Assembly: GCF_938023125.1 (NCBI RefSeq)
Contig: NZ_CALHDW010000002.1
Coordinates: 62,001-126,000 of the forward strand
Length of the DNA stretch: 64,000 bases
Source of the DNA: an uncultured Porphyromonas sp.
GTDB lineage: Bacteria > Bacteroidota > Bacteroidia > Bacteroidales > Porphyromonadaceae
Direction: 5' to 3'
How positions within the stretch are numbered: position 1 is the first letter of the stretch; every line of letters begins with the position of its first letter. Shown piece after piece: positions 42,450-51,287 of this stretch. The translations under genes were made by a program, and so were the position numbers. A model generated the notes under the pieces. The model was not told the DNA's origin, made no database searches, and worked only from the letters and a program-made list of their open reading frames with translations.

Positions 42450-44261
42450 TTAGTGGTAGCGACGAACACTTTGCACCAAGTCGGAGACTTGCTGTTTGAG
42501 CTCTTGTAAGAAGTCTGATGCCGTGTATTCGCCACTTTCGATTTGTCGGAGCTTATACTCCCACATGCCCGTTAGTTCTGCGCTTTTTAGCAGGGGGTCT
42601 TGTATTGTGTCAATCAATTGAATCCCCGTCTCGGTGGCACGTAGCGAAGACTTTTCTCTTCGGATGTAGTCACGCTTGAAGAGGGTCTCGATAATGGAAG
42701 CCCGGGTGGAGGGGCGCCCAATACCATTTTGCTTAAGAGCCTCTCTCAATGTTTCGTCCTCGACTTGCTTCCCTGCTGTTTCCATGGCTCGCAGCAACGT
42801 AGCCTCGGTATAGTACTTGGGCGGCTCTGTCGTACGCTCTCGAATAGAAGGCTCGTGGGGACCGGACTCCCCCTCCTTAAAGGCGGGTAAGAGGCTCTCT
42901 TTTCCCTCTTGGGGCTCCCCTTGTTCCTCTTTATTTCCTTGGCTTGTTGCCTCCTCTTTGCCCTTTTGAGGATAGAGTACAACACGCCATCCCGGATCTA
43001 AAATCTCCTTTCCGGTCGCCTTTAGTTCTGTCCCCTCCACCTCGGCAAGAACCGTCGTTGTAGCCGTTTTGGCATCGGGATAAAATGCGGCAATAAAGCG
43101 TAGGGCGATAAGGTCGTAGATCCGATTTTCGTTCAACGTAAGTCCGGAGGGGAAGGGCACTCCTGTAGGAATGATGGCGTGGTGATCGGTTACCTTTTTG
43201 TTGTCGAATACCTTTTTGCTCTTCTTGGGAGGCTTCCCCGTTGATAGGATGGGGGTGACAAGCGGCTCGTAGGGGCGTAGTCCCTTGAGGATGGATGGCA
43301 CTTTGGGGTAAATATCCTCGGATAGGTAGGTGGTGTCTACACGCGGGTAGGTCGTAAGTTTCTTTTCGTAAAGGCTTTGGATGGTCTGTAGAGTAGTCTC
43401 TGCCGTCATGCCAAAACGTTTGTTGGCCTCTACTTGTAGGCTGGTAAGGTCGAAGAGTCTTGGAGGGAGTTCTTTCCCCTGCTGCTTGGTTACCTTTTTG
43501 ATGGTAAGTGGAGCGGAACGGATGCTCTCAATAAGTGTTTCCACCTCCTCTTTGGTGGAGAAACTCTCTGCCGTCTGCCGGAATAGCGTCTCTCTATAGG
43601 TCGTCTGCAACTCAAAGGAAGTCGAGGGTACAAAGTGCTCAATTTGTCGTCCTCGCTCCACAATGAGAGCTAGGGTGGGCGTTTGTACTCGCCCAACAGA
43701 GAGCACCCTCCCGGGTTGTGGGAAGCGCATGGTGTAGAGGCGCGTTGCATTGATCCCGAGGAGCCAGTCGCCAATAGCTCTTGCGAGGCCTGCCTCGTAG
43801 AGACTTTTCATCTCTTCATTCGAGCGAAGTTGGGCAAATCCCTCTCGGATGGCCTCGTCTGTAAGGCTGGATACCCATAGCCTGCGAATGGGACATTTGC
43901 AGAGCGCTTTGGTGAGAACCCACTGCTGTATAAGTTCTCCCTCTTGCCCGGCATCCCCACAATTGATCACCTCATCGGCCTTCTCTACAAGCTGGCGGAT
44001 GACTTCGAACTGGCGCTTATAGTCTTCGTTCTCAATTAGTTTGATGCCAAAGCGCTGAGGAATGAGAGGGAGGTCGCCGAGGCTCCATCGTTTCCAGAGA
44101 GGGAGGTAGTCGTTGGGCTCTTTTAGGGTGCAGAGATGCCCCAGAGTCCACGTAACACAGTACCCATTGCCCTCAATGAACCCATTTTGAGAGTGGTTTG
44201 CTCCCAATATGCGAGCAATCTCGCGAGCTACAGACGGTTTCTCGGCAATACAAACAATCAT
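42450..44261 (-). CDS. topB: DNA topoisomerase III (type IA)
   Basis: 603 residues from MIVCIAEKPSVARE; an upstream in-frame ATG at 44318 lies inside the inverted repeat after prfB. The Toprim domain starts at residue 1 and has DAGQEGELI (acidic metal site). The catalytic Tyr is in LTTYPRVDTTYL, and GRVQTPTLALIV is the gate motif. It removes precatenanes and resolves recombination intermediates. A Glu/Gly-rich insertion (about 455-490) interrupts the last domain, and no C-terminal zinc fingers are present. Confidence 0.93.
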   Translation of the reverse strand: MIVCIAEKPSVAREIARILGANHSQNGFIEGNGYCVTWTLGHLCTLKEPNDYLPLWKRWSLGDLPLIPQRFGIKLIENEDYKRQFEVIRQLVEKADEVINCGDAGQEGELIQQWVLTKALCKCPIRRLWVSSLTDEAIREGFAQLRSNEEMKSLYEAGLARAIGDWLLGINATRLYTMRFPQPGRVLSVGRVQTPTLALIVERGRQIEHFVPSTSFELQTTYRETLFRQTAESFSTKEEVETLIESIRSAPLTIKKVTKQQGKELPPRLFDLTSLQVEANKRFGMTAETTLQTIQSLYEKKLTTYPRVDTTYLSEDIYPKVPSILKGLRPYEPLVTPILSTGKPPKKSKKVFDNKKVTDHHAIIPTGVPFPSGLTLNENRIYDLIALRFIAAFYPDAKTATTTVLAEVEGTELKATGKEILDPGWRVVLYPQKGKEEATSQGNKEEQGEPQEGKESLLPAFKEGESGPHEPSIRERTTEPPKYYTEATLLRAMETAGKQVEDETLREALKQNGIGRPSTRASIIETLFKRDYIRREKSSLRATETGIQLIDTIQDPLLKSAELTGMWEYKLRQIESGEYTASDFLQELKQQVSDLVQSVRRYH

Positions 44262-44295
44262 AGATAGATGGGCTCCTCTCTCTGGGTGATATTTT

Positions 44296-44364
44296 TTTCT
44301 TTTTAGGGCAGAAACCACTCCGGTTTCTAGCTGGAATTTCTAGAGTTTCTGCCCTAAAAAGAAA
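44296..44364. repeat. Perfect 20-bp inverted repeat abutting the prfB stop codon
   Basis: TTTCTTTTTAGGGCAGAAAC at 44296-44315 and its exact complement at 44345-44364, with 29 nt between. The right arm ends on the base next to the prfB TAA. On the minus strand the second arm is followed by A and T-poor sequence rather than a clean T run, so a simple terminator is possible but not typical. Confidence 0.8.
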
Positions 44365-45478
44365 TTATTTCTCGCCACCAAATTCCATTAAATAGGCCTT
44401 GATAAAATCATCAATGTCACCATCCATTACAGCATTTACATTGGAGGTCTGGAAGTTGGTGCGATGGTCTTTTACGCGTCGATCGTCGAATACATAGCTT
44501 CGGATCTGCGAACCCCATTCGATTTTCTTCTTACCGGCCTCTACTTCTGCTTGGGCAGCCCGTCTCTTCTCTAACTCTATGTCGTAGAGTTGAGAGCGGA
44601 GTAGGCGGAGGGCGTTCTCTCTATTGTCTAGCTGAGATCTACTCTCGGTATTCTCGATAACGATCTCTCGCTCTTCTCCCGTGTCGGGGTCTTTGAATTG
44701 GTAATGCAAGCGTACACCAGTCTCTACCTTGTTCACGTTTTGCCCTCCGGCTCCACTTGAGCGGAAAGTGTCCCATGATAGGTTGGCAGGGTTGACTGCA
44801 ATCTCTATACTATCGTCAACAAGGGGCACAACAAAAACAGAGGCAAATGAAGTCATTCGCTTCCCTTGGGCGTTGTAGGGAGAGACACGCACGAGGCGGT
44901 GTACCCCATTTTCGCTTTTGAGGAATCCATAGGCTAGGTCGCCCTCAATCTGCATGGTTACCGTTTTGATACCCGCTTCGTCGCCATCTTGCCAGTTGGT
45001 GATGGTTACTTTGTAGTCGTGGTTTTCTGCCCAACGCTGGTATAAGCGTACAAGCATCGAGGCCCAGTCTTGGCTCTCGGTACCTCCAGCTCCCGCATTG
45101 ACCTTGAGTACTGCCCCTAGGCGATCTTCTTCTCTGCGGAGCATGTTGCGGAGCTCTACATCCTCAATCAGAGAGAGAGCTACTTGATAGGCTTGGTCTA
45201 CCTCTTCTTCTTCGGCAATCCCCTCCTTGTAGAAATCAAAGCTCAGTTTTACCTCTTCTACGGCAGACTCTACGGATTCGTAGGCTTCTATCCAGCGACG
45301 AATCTCCTTGACCTTGCGCATTTGCGCCTCGGCTCTTTTGTTGTCTTCCCAAAAGTCGGGAGCTTGGGTGATAAGTTCTTCTTCCTCTAGTTGGATACGT
45401 CTATTATCGACGTCAAAGATACCCCCTCAGCGCTTCCTTGCGCTCCAACAGATTGTTCAGTTGGTCTATTGTAATCAT
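44365..45478 (-). CDS. prfB: Peptide chain release factor 2, with programmed +1 frameshift
   Basis: About 370 residues. RF2 ends translation at UGA and UAA. A 21-codon first frame begins MITIDQLNNLL at 45478 and meets UGA at 45415-45413; shifting +1 there continues DVDNRRIQLEE into the main frame, which runs to 44365. The GAGGQNVNKVETGV block carries the GGQ; in place of the E. coli SPF signature the RF2-type recognition region lies in the mid-domain. The main part alone looks like an ORF from 45321, but the family needs the frameshifted N-terminus. It is followed by topB on the same strand. Confidence 0.96.
45412..45427 (-). promoter_or_regulatory. prfB recoding site (+1 frameshift)
   Basis: Reads AGG GGG TAT CTT TGA C on the minus strand: an internal Shine-Dalgarno-like AGGGGG, the slippery CTT, and the weak UGA-C stop. 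It is identical to the classic E. coli site. Low RF2 favours the shift, so RF2 sets its own level. Confidence 0.97.
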
Positions 45479-45502
45479 CTTCTATATCATTAAAAACTTC
45501 TG

Positions 45503-45510
45503 CAAAGGTA
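45503..45510 (-). promoter_or_regulatory. prfB promoter, -7 element
   Basis: TACCTTTG on the minus strand, about 25 nt ahead of the prfB ATG at 45478. Confidence 0.6.
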
Positions 45511-45596
45511 CGGATTCATTTCTCAAGGGGGCCTATTTCTCTTGATATGATGTGCAACTAATAGGCGGAGAATGTCTGTGATGGCAGCAAAAAGAG

Positions 45597-45604
45597 TAAC
45601 TTTG
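45597..45604 (+). promoter_or_regulatory. ruvB promoter, -7 element, probably leaderless
   Basis: TAACTTTG ends 8 nt before the ruvB ATG at 45613, so transcription would begin at or near the start codon. No clear -33 TTG. Confidence 0.6.
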
Positions 45605-45612
45605 TAGCCTGT

Positions 45613-46647
45613 ATGGATAATGTGTTTGATATACGAGAAGAGAGTTGTCGCCCTATTACCGACGAACAGATAGAGGAGGCCCTTCGCCCGATTAGTTTCC
45701 GTTCTTTTAGAGGACAGGATACGGTGGTGGAGAATCTCACTGTATTTGTGCAGGCTGCAGCTATGCGTGGCGATAGTCTCGACCACGTCTTATTGCATGG
45801 TCCCCCAGGACTGGGGAAGACCACGCTCTCCAATATCATCGCAGCCGAGCTAGGGGGGGGCATTAAAATAACATCCGGTCCGGTACTCGATAAGCCGGGT
45901 GATTTGGCGGGGTTGCTTACCTCGTTGGAGCCTCGTGATGTCCTATTTATTGACGAAATCCACCGACTAAGCCCCATTGTGGAGGAGTATCTCTACTCGG
46001 CAATGGAGGACTATCGCATTGATATAATGATTGATAAGGGCCCTGGTGCTCGCTCTATTCAGATAGATCTCAACCCCTTTACTCTGGTAGGAGCAACAAC
46101 GCGTAGTGGCTTGCTTACAGCCCCCTTGCGTGCCCGTTTTGGGATAAACCTCCACCTCGAGTACTACGATACCAAGACGATTGCAGGTATTGTACTCCGG
46201 TCGGCTGGCATTTTGGGGGTTGCGTGTAGCGAAGAGGCTGCCGCTGAGATTGCGCGTAGGAGTAGAGGTACGCCCCGTATCGCCAATGCCCTACTGCGCC
46301 GGGTGCGTGACTTTGCCCAAGTGAGGGGGAATGGAACGATTGATTCCGAGATTGCCGTTTTTTCATTGGAGGCCCTCAATATTGATAGCTGTGGGTTAGA
46401 CAATATAGACCACAAACTATTGACGACCATTATAGATAAGTTTGGAGGTGGCCCCGTGGGGGTATCCACCATTGCCACGGCTATGAGCGAAGATGTCGGC
46501 ACCATAGAGGAGGTTTATGAACCTTTTTTGATCAAAGAGGGTTTTATCAAACGCACTCCCAGAGGACGAGAAGCTACAGCTCATGCCTATGAGCATCTTG
46601 GACGTACCATATTACCTCCATACAGCAACTCCCTCTTTGAAGATTAA
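45613..46647 (+). CDS. ruvB: Holliday junction branch-migration helicase RuvB
   Basis: 344 residues, full length. RuvB hexamers pump DNA through RuvA-bound junctions. Walker A GPPGLGKT (63-70), Walker B LFIDEIHRL, sensor 1 GATTRSGLLTAPLRARFG and arginine-finger SGLLTAPLRARF region, and the winged-helix C-domain ending GFIKRTPRGREATAHAYEHL. A run of eight G (45853-45860) falls in the codons for Leu-Gly-Gly-Gly. ruvA is not adjacent. Divergent from prfB. Confidence 0.97.
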   Translation: MDNVFDIREESCRPITDEQIEEALRPISFRSFRGQDTVVENLTVFVQAAAMRGDSLDHVLLHGPPGLGKTTLSNIIAAELGGGIKITSGPVLDKPGDLAGLLTSLEPRDVLFIDEIHRLSPIVEEYLYSAMEDYRIDIMIDKGPGARSIQIDLNPFTLVGATTRSGLLTAPLRARFGINLHLEYYDTKTIAGIVLRSAGILGVACSEEAAAEIARRSRGTPRIANALLRRVRDFAQVRGNGTIDSEIAVFSLEALNIDSCGLDNIDHKLLTTIIDKFGGGPVGVSTIATAMSEDVGTIEEVYEPFLIKEGFIKRTPRGREATAHAYEHLGRTILPPYSNSLFED

Positions 46648-46709
46648 CCCTCCATCGGGAGAAATAGATACAAAATAAGAGTACTAGAATTAGTAATATA
46701 GATATACAT

Positions 46710-47204
46710 ATGAAGATAGATAAGTTAGATCGTCGCATTCTTGCCATTATCTCGGACAACGCTCGTATTCCGTTTCGTGATGTAGCTGAGCGATGTGGTG
46801 TATCTCGTGCTGCTATTCACCAGCACGTACAGCGCATGGTGGAGCGTGGAGTTATCACGGGCTCCGGCTATCGTGTAAACCCTAAGGACCTCGGTTATAC
46901 CACTTGCACCTATATTGGGGTGCGTCTAGAGCGTGCTGCCATGTATCGTGAGGTATTGCCCCAGATAGAAGCAATACCCGAAGTAGTGGAATGCCATTAT
47001 ACTACGGGTCCGTACTCAATGCTGATCAAACTATATGCTGTAGACAACTCGCACTTGATGCACATATTGAGTAATCGCATTCAGTCTATTGCCGGAGTCT
47101 CTTCTACTGAGACCCTGATCTCTCTTGCAGAAGGATTTGTACGTAACATGCCTATCCCAGAAGAGGATACATCGGATTCGTATACTTCCTATAACGCAGA
47201 GTAA
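46710..47204 (+). CDS. Lrp/AsnC-family transcriptional regulator
   Basis: 164 residues. An N-terminal helix-turn-helix (about 4-60, LDRRILAIISDNARIPFRDVAERCGVSRAAIHQHVQRM, shown here in part) is followed by the RAM ligand-binding domain (about 70-145). Members respond to amino acids and form octamers. The regulated genes cannot be told; it is encoded 62 nt after ruvB and 38 nt before xseA. Confidence 0.93.
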   Translation: MKIDKLDRRILAIISDNARIPFRDVAERCGVSRAAIHQHVQRMVERGVITGSGYRVNPKDLGYTTCTYIGVRLERAAMYREVLPQIEAIPEVVECHYTTGPYSMLIKLYAVDNSHLMHILSNRIQSIAGVSSTETLISLAEGFVRNMPIPEEDTSDSYTSYNAE

Positions 47205-47242
47205 TAGGATATTCCCCGGTAGGGGATATCACCCCAATCCCT

Positions 47243-48661
47243 ATGAAGGTTTTTTCCCTTCACGAGTTAAATAGCAGTATCCGTCGAGCCTTTGAGCAAA
47301 ACTTTGGAGGCCGATATTGGGTTACTGCGGAGACTAGTGGGATTAAGTCTCCCCTTCAGGGGGGACACTTTTACTTCGAACTCCTTGAGAAAGGAGAGAG
47401 AGAAGGGCAGATCTTAGCCCGATCTCGAGCTGTGATGTGGCGCCCCTCCGTAGGGCCTTTGCTCGCCAAGTTCGAAGCGGTAACAGGTCAGACTTTTACA
47501 AATGGTCTGCAGGTGCAGCTTCTGGTAGGCATCCGCTTTCATGAGCAATTTGGTCTCTACCTTGAGATTTATGATCTAGATCCCTCATTTACCTTGGGGG
47601 ATATGGCAAGAAAGCGCAAAGAAACGCTTGACCGCCTAGAACGGGAGGGGCTGATCGATTGCCAGAAGGCTCTATCCTTAGGTCGCCCCTTACGGCATAT
47701 TGCTGTTATCTCTTCGGCTTCGGCAGCAGGGTGGGGCGATTTCTATAGTCATATACAAGCAGCAAGAGAGCAGTGGCCTTTCCTTCTTCGACTTTATCCG
47801 GCCTTGATGCAAGGGGAGGGGACAACTTCGTCTATTCTTTCCGCACTCCAAGAAATCAAACAGAGTGGGATCGCCTATGATTGTGTGGTACTTATACGAG
47901 GTGGAGGGGCAGAAATTGATTTGATGGCATTTGATAGCTATGAGCTTTGCGCCGCAATAGCTCGCTATCCCTTGCCGATTATCGTGGGGGTGGGGCATGA
48001 GCGCGATACCAGCGTTGCCGATAGAGTGGCTCACCACTCCCTAAAGACCCCCACAGCTGTAGCTGAGTTCCTCCTCAATAGCAGGGAGAGAGAATGGACG
48101 CTCCTGAGGAAGCTCTCGGAGCGATTGCAGCGATCCGTTATTCTCATGCAGGACTACCATTTGGTCCTTTTGCAGCGGTTGGTGCATCATCTCCCGATAG
48201 CGATAAAAGAATCTACCCAGCGGGAGTTCTTTAAGTTGCAACGACAAGAGGCAACTTTGCAACGCACCTCACTCATGCTTTTGACTCAAGAGAGACAACG
48301 AATTGAGCACTGCAGCTACGTGCTCAAAGCCACAGTGCCCAAGTTATTACTCAGCTACCAGGGCGCATTAGAGCAGGAGCAGCAGCACTTGCAGCGACTT
48401 CTCCCTCTCATCCTAGAGAAGAAGAACGAATCTCTAGAGCACCTAGCAAGGTTGGTGCAGCTCCTTAGCCCTCGACAGACACTCAAGCGTGGCTATTCGA
48501 TTGTGCGAAAGGCGAATAAGAGTATTCTCTCTTCTCAGCAACTAACAAAGGGAGATACCCTTGAGATCTTCTTATATGAGGGACGTATAGGTGCTGAGGT
48601 CTCGTCTGTAGAACTCCCTCCCCCCGACTCCAATAACCCTGAAAACCCTAACTCTTTGTGA
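47243..48661 (+). CDS. xseA: Exodeoxyribonuclease VII large subunit
   Basis: 472 residues. XseA with the small subunit XseB degrades single-stranded DNA. The N-terminal OB-fold (FGGRYWVTAETSGI, then HFYFELLEKGE) precedes the catalytic domain with VISSASAAGWGDF, IRGGGAEIDLMAFDSYE and VGVGHERDTSVADRVAH, and a long coiled coil (about 275-420). The usual neighbour xseB (about 70 residues) is not seen downstream. Its TGA overlaps the ATG of the next gene by one base (TGATG). Confidence 0.95.
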   Translation: MKVFSLHELNSSIRRAFEQNFGGRYWVTAETSGIKSPLQGGHFYFELLEKGEREGQILARSRAVMWRPSVGPLLAKFEAVTGQTFTNGLQVQLLVGIRFHEQFGLYLEIYDLDPSFTLGDMARKRKETLDRLEREGLIDCQKALSLGRPLRHIAVISSASAAGWGDFYSHIQAAREQWPFLLRLYPALMQGEGTTSSILSALQEIKQSGIAYDCVVLIRGGGAEIDLMAFDSYELCAAIARYPLPIIVGVGHERDTSVADRVAHHSLKTPTAVAEFLLNSREREWTLLRKLSERLQRSVILMQDYHLVLLQRLVHHLPIAIKESTQREFFKLQRQEATLQRTSLMLLTQERQRIEHCSYVLKATVPKLLLSYQGALEQEQQHLQRLLPLILEKKNESLEHLARLVQLLSPRQTLKRGYSIVRKANKSILSSQQLTKGDTLEIFLYEGRIGAEVSSVELPPPDSNNPENPNSL

Positions 48662-50130
48662 TGAAATATATTGCTTCTATTGGTTCTCTATTGGTCTTCT
48701 TAGCCCTCACTTTGACGGGTTGCCATGACCAATTTGATCATTTTACATCAGACTCGAGTGCCCGTATTTCGTTCTCTCAAGATACCTTGTGTTTGGATAC
48801 CTTGTACTCTGAGCAGCCCTCTTCTACACGTACGCTATTGGTGTATAACAAAGGAAACAAGGCTCTCAAAATAGATGAGATAAGGTTGCTTCATGGAGTG
48901 GAGCGAGGCTTCAGAATAAACGTGGATGGGCGCTCCGGACAACGTTTTGAGAGAGTGACACTACCTGCAGGAGATAGTATTCATGTGTTTGTAGAAGCTA
49001 CTCTGCCAAGGATGATGGACGATTTGCCCCAATTGATTACGGACTCAATTCTATTTCGCTTCAATGGGAAACAACAAGCACTACGAATAGAAAGTTGGTG
49101 TCATAATCTTGATCAATACGATCTGCTTCACATCCAAAGAGACTCCGTGATTACAGCTCAAAGACCCCTTTATGTCCGTGATAGCTTAGTCGTAGATGAG
49201 GGGGTAACCCTTACCTTGGATGCAGGTGTACATCTATTGTTAGGCGATAACGCCCACATCAGCGTCTATGGCACTTTATGCTCCAATGGTACTCCAGCGG
49301 AGAGAGTACTCATAGAGGGCTTGCGACGTGACTATTTAATCCCCTCCGTTAACTATCGTCTCGTGCCCGGGCAGTGGAACTATGTACGTTTAGCTCGTGG
49401 TACAAAGGGGAATAAACTCCTCTATACAACCATCCGAAATGGTAGAGATGGGCTTATTTGTGATGGCTCTCTGCCCGCAACCGGAGACGAAACTCTGTAT
49501 GCCGAGGGGCTGATTATTACAAATATGAAAGGGCGAGCCCTTACTCTTGATAGAGCACGTGCACGGTTGTACAATTGTGAGCTTTCAAATACACTATCTA
49601 CAACGCTTTTGGTTACAGGAGGCGTAACGGAACTATTGCATTGCAGTTTGGTGAATTACTACGCCTGGGATAAAAGAGAGGGGAGTACCCTGGTATATAA
49701 TTTGCCAGAGGGGAGTGGAGCAGAGCAGACCTCACTCAAAGCGACCAATACCCTAGTGGATGGCACGCGCAGCGTTATCCGTATTGCCGGAAGGGATCTT
49801 ATGGGAGGAGAGATCGAACTTGCCGAGAAGGTAAGAGAGCGAACCACATTTGATCATTGCTATTTGCGTACTGCCCTTCCTCAAAGTAATGGTGTCGCCT
49901 ACTTCGATTGTATCGAAGCCAAGCAACCTGCAGACGATGTGTATGTGAATGCAGGGCGAGACCGGAAAAAGGATAAGATGGATTTTGTTTACTTCTTCCA
50001 GCCTTGGGCAGATGCTCCATGGGTGCAGAAGGGGATGCCTACCACCCTGTCTATCGATATACAAGGGCGTACAAGAGCTACTCAGCCTACTATAGGTGCC
50101 TATGAACCCTCTACGGAGAAGCGGAAGTAG
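48661..50130 (+). CDS. Lipoprotein with a parallel beta-helix
   Basis: 489 residues from ATG 48661 (a GTG one codon earlier is less likely). The signal peptide ends in the lipobox LTGC (about residue 20). A beta-sandwich-like stretch (about 25-160, LLVYNKGNKALKI) precedes a right-handed beta-helix (about 160-390) with rungs such as VDEGVTLTLDAGVHLLLG. Function unknown; similar lipoproteins recur in Porphyromonas. Coupled to xseA by a 1-base overlap, which need not imply shared function. Confidence 0.8.
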   Translation: MKYIASIGSLLVFLALTLTGCHDQFDHFTSDSSARISFSQDTLCLDTLYSEQPSSTRTLLVYNKGNKALKIDEIRLLHGVERGFRINVDGRSGQRFERVTLPAGDSIHVFVEATLPRMMDDLPQLITDSILFRFNGKQQALRIESWCHNLDQYDLLHIQRDSVITAQRPLYVRDSLVVDEGVTLTLDAGVHLLLGDNAHISVYGTLCSNGTPAERVLIEGLRRDYLIPSVNYRLVPGQWNYVRLARGTKGNKLLYTTIRNGRDGLICDGSLPATGDETLYAEGLIITNMKGRALTLDRARARLYNCELSNTLSTTLLVTGGVTELLHCSLVNYYAWDKREGSTLVYNLPEGSGAEQTSLKATNTLVDGTRSVIRIAGRDLMGGEIELAEKVRERTTFDHCYLRTALPQSNGVAYFDCIEAKQPADDVYVNAGRDRKKDKMDFVYFFQPWADAPWVQKGMPTTLSIDIQGRTRATQPTIGAYEPSTEKRK

Positions 50131-50160
50131 ATAAGGGAAAAAGGACTTCTTACGGAAATG

Positions 50161-50215
50161 AAAAGGTCTCGATTTAGAAGGTTGCGACAACCTTTTAAAC
50201 CGAGACCTCTTTTTT
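50161..50215 (+). terminator. Terminator after the beta-helix lipoprotein gene
   Basis: A long stem (AAGGTCTCG with CGAGACCT, interior TTTAGAAGGTTG with CAACCTTTTAAA) followed by a T run. Confidence 0.88.
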
Positions 50216-50303
50216 AGAGCTCTTCTCTCTTGAGAGAAGGAACTCCAAGGATGGGAACGTTGTACTCAAGTCCTATGAGACGCAAACGTTCCCTAAATAA
50301 GGA

Positions 50304-51203
50304 TCAATCATGATCGTGGTGGTAGTGGTAGAGGATGTTTGCAAGTACTCTATACTTACCTTCATGGGTTCCTTTATTAATCTTTTGAGTATATATGATA
50401 ATAGAGATCTGTTCGTCTTCTTTGTGTTCCTTTCCGAACATCTTGCTGTTGATAGCTCCATAGGTATATCCGATACTCCCCGTAGAACCTCCGAAAGTGC
50501 CATTTTCGGTAAAGCCGTATGCTTTAGCAAATTCTTCGATCTTCTTCTTTCCCTCTTCTGTGGTAAAGGGATTTTGCTCTTCTCTAATACCAGTATACAA
50601 CTCGATGTGGATGAAGTCCTGGTTGTCTTGAGGATAGTCGTAGCGAATAACCTCAATATATCGGTTGTCAATGAGCTTCCCTTCATCAGTGACGGGGGCA
50701 AAATAGTACCCATCTTTGTCGGAATCCTTTTTCAAGAGATCATTGCTGAATCTCCATCCAAAGGGTTGGTTGGCAGCGTTGATTTCTTTGAAGAGTACTT
50801 TCATAAGAGCTCGTTCGGGAATATAGAAAGGAGGAGCTAGCTTATTGTCTTTGTCGCCAATCATGCGAGCAGAATAGTCTGTATCAGGTGTGTAAACGAG
50901 TACAGGCACTCTTCTTGTTTGGTTTCCTGCCTTTACAGCAATGGTAGCAGAGCCTAAGGCAATAGCTTTGACTTCTCCCTTTTCGTTCACAGTTGCGATC
51001 TTTTCGTCGCTAGAGCTAAAGGAAACAGCCGTGCTCTCTGGGGTGACAATGGCTTTGATCGTTGCTTCTTCTCCCACTTTTAGTTTTAGAGAGGTTGGAG
51101 AAACCGTTAGTTTTACGTTAACTTCTGGGGTCTTGGGACCGCATGCTGATACCATCAAAGAGAAGATGGCAAGCGCCATAATGGCAAATTTGTTTCTATT
51201 CAT
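50304..51203 (-). CDS. Lipoprotein with an Ig-like (BIG2) domain
   Basis: 299 residues with lipobox VSAC (Cys about 21). Residues about 28-105 form a BIG2 domain, with LTVSPTSLKLKVGEEATIKAIV and the KIATVNEKGEVKAIALGSATI motif. The rest (about 115-299) is a domain of unknown function. The last residues, YHYHHDHD, form a His/Asp-rich tail that could bind metal. It is the downstream-most gene of the surface-protein group and lies 84 nt from the protease gene, with a terminator between. Confidence 0.85.
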   Translation of the reverse strand: MNRNKFAIMALAIFSLMVSACGPKTPEVNVKLTVSPTSLKLKVGEEATIKAIVTPESTAVSFSSSDEKIATVNEKGEVKAIALGSATIAVKAGNQTRRVPVLVYTPDTDYSARMIGDKDNKLAPPFYIPERALMKVLFKEINAANQPFGWRFSNDLLKKDSDKDGYYFAPVTDEGKLIDNRYIEVIRYDYPQDNQDFIHIELYTGIREEQNPFTTEEGKKKIEEFAKAYGFTENGTFGGSTGSIGYTYGAINSKMFGKEHKEDEQISIIIYTQKINKGTHEGKYRVLANILYHYHHDHD

Positions 51204-51231
51204 ATGTTTTTTGTTTGGATTGCCCTTGGAG

Positions 51232-51274
51232 GAGAAAAGGTAGTACAGCAGAGGTGCTGTACTGGCCTTTTCTC
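51232..51274 (-). terminator. Terminator after the PepK-like protease gene
   Basis: Stem GAGAAAAGG/CCTTTTCTC with an inner GTACAGCA/TGCTGTAC stem, just downstream of the stop at 51288 on the minus strand. Confidence 0.82.
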
Positions 51275-51287
51275 TACCGAGGATTGT

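Noticed and set aside
44262..44318. Upstream ATG for topB
   Set aside because: The extension lies in the inverted repeat and precedes the conserved MIVCIAEKPSVA start.
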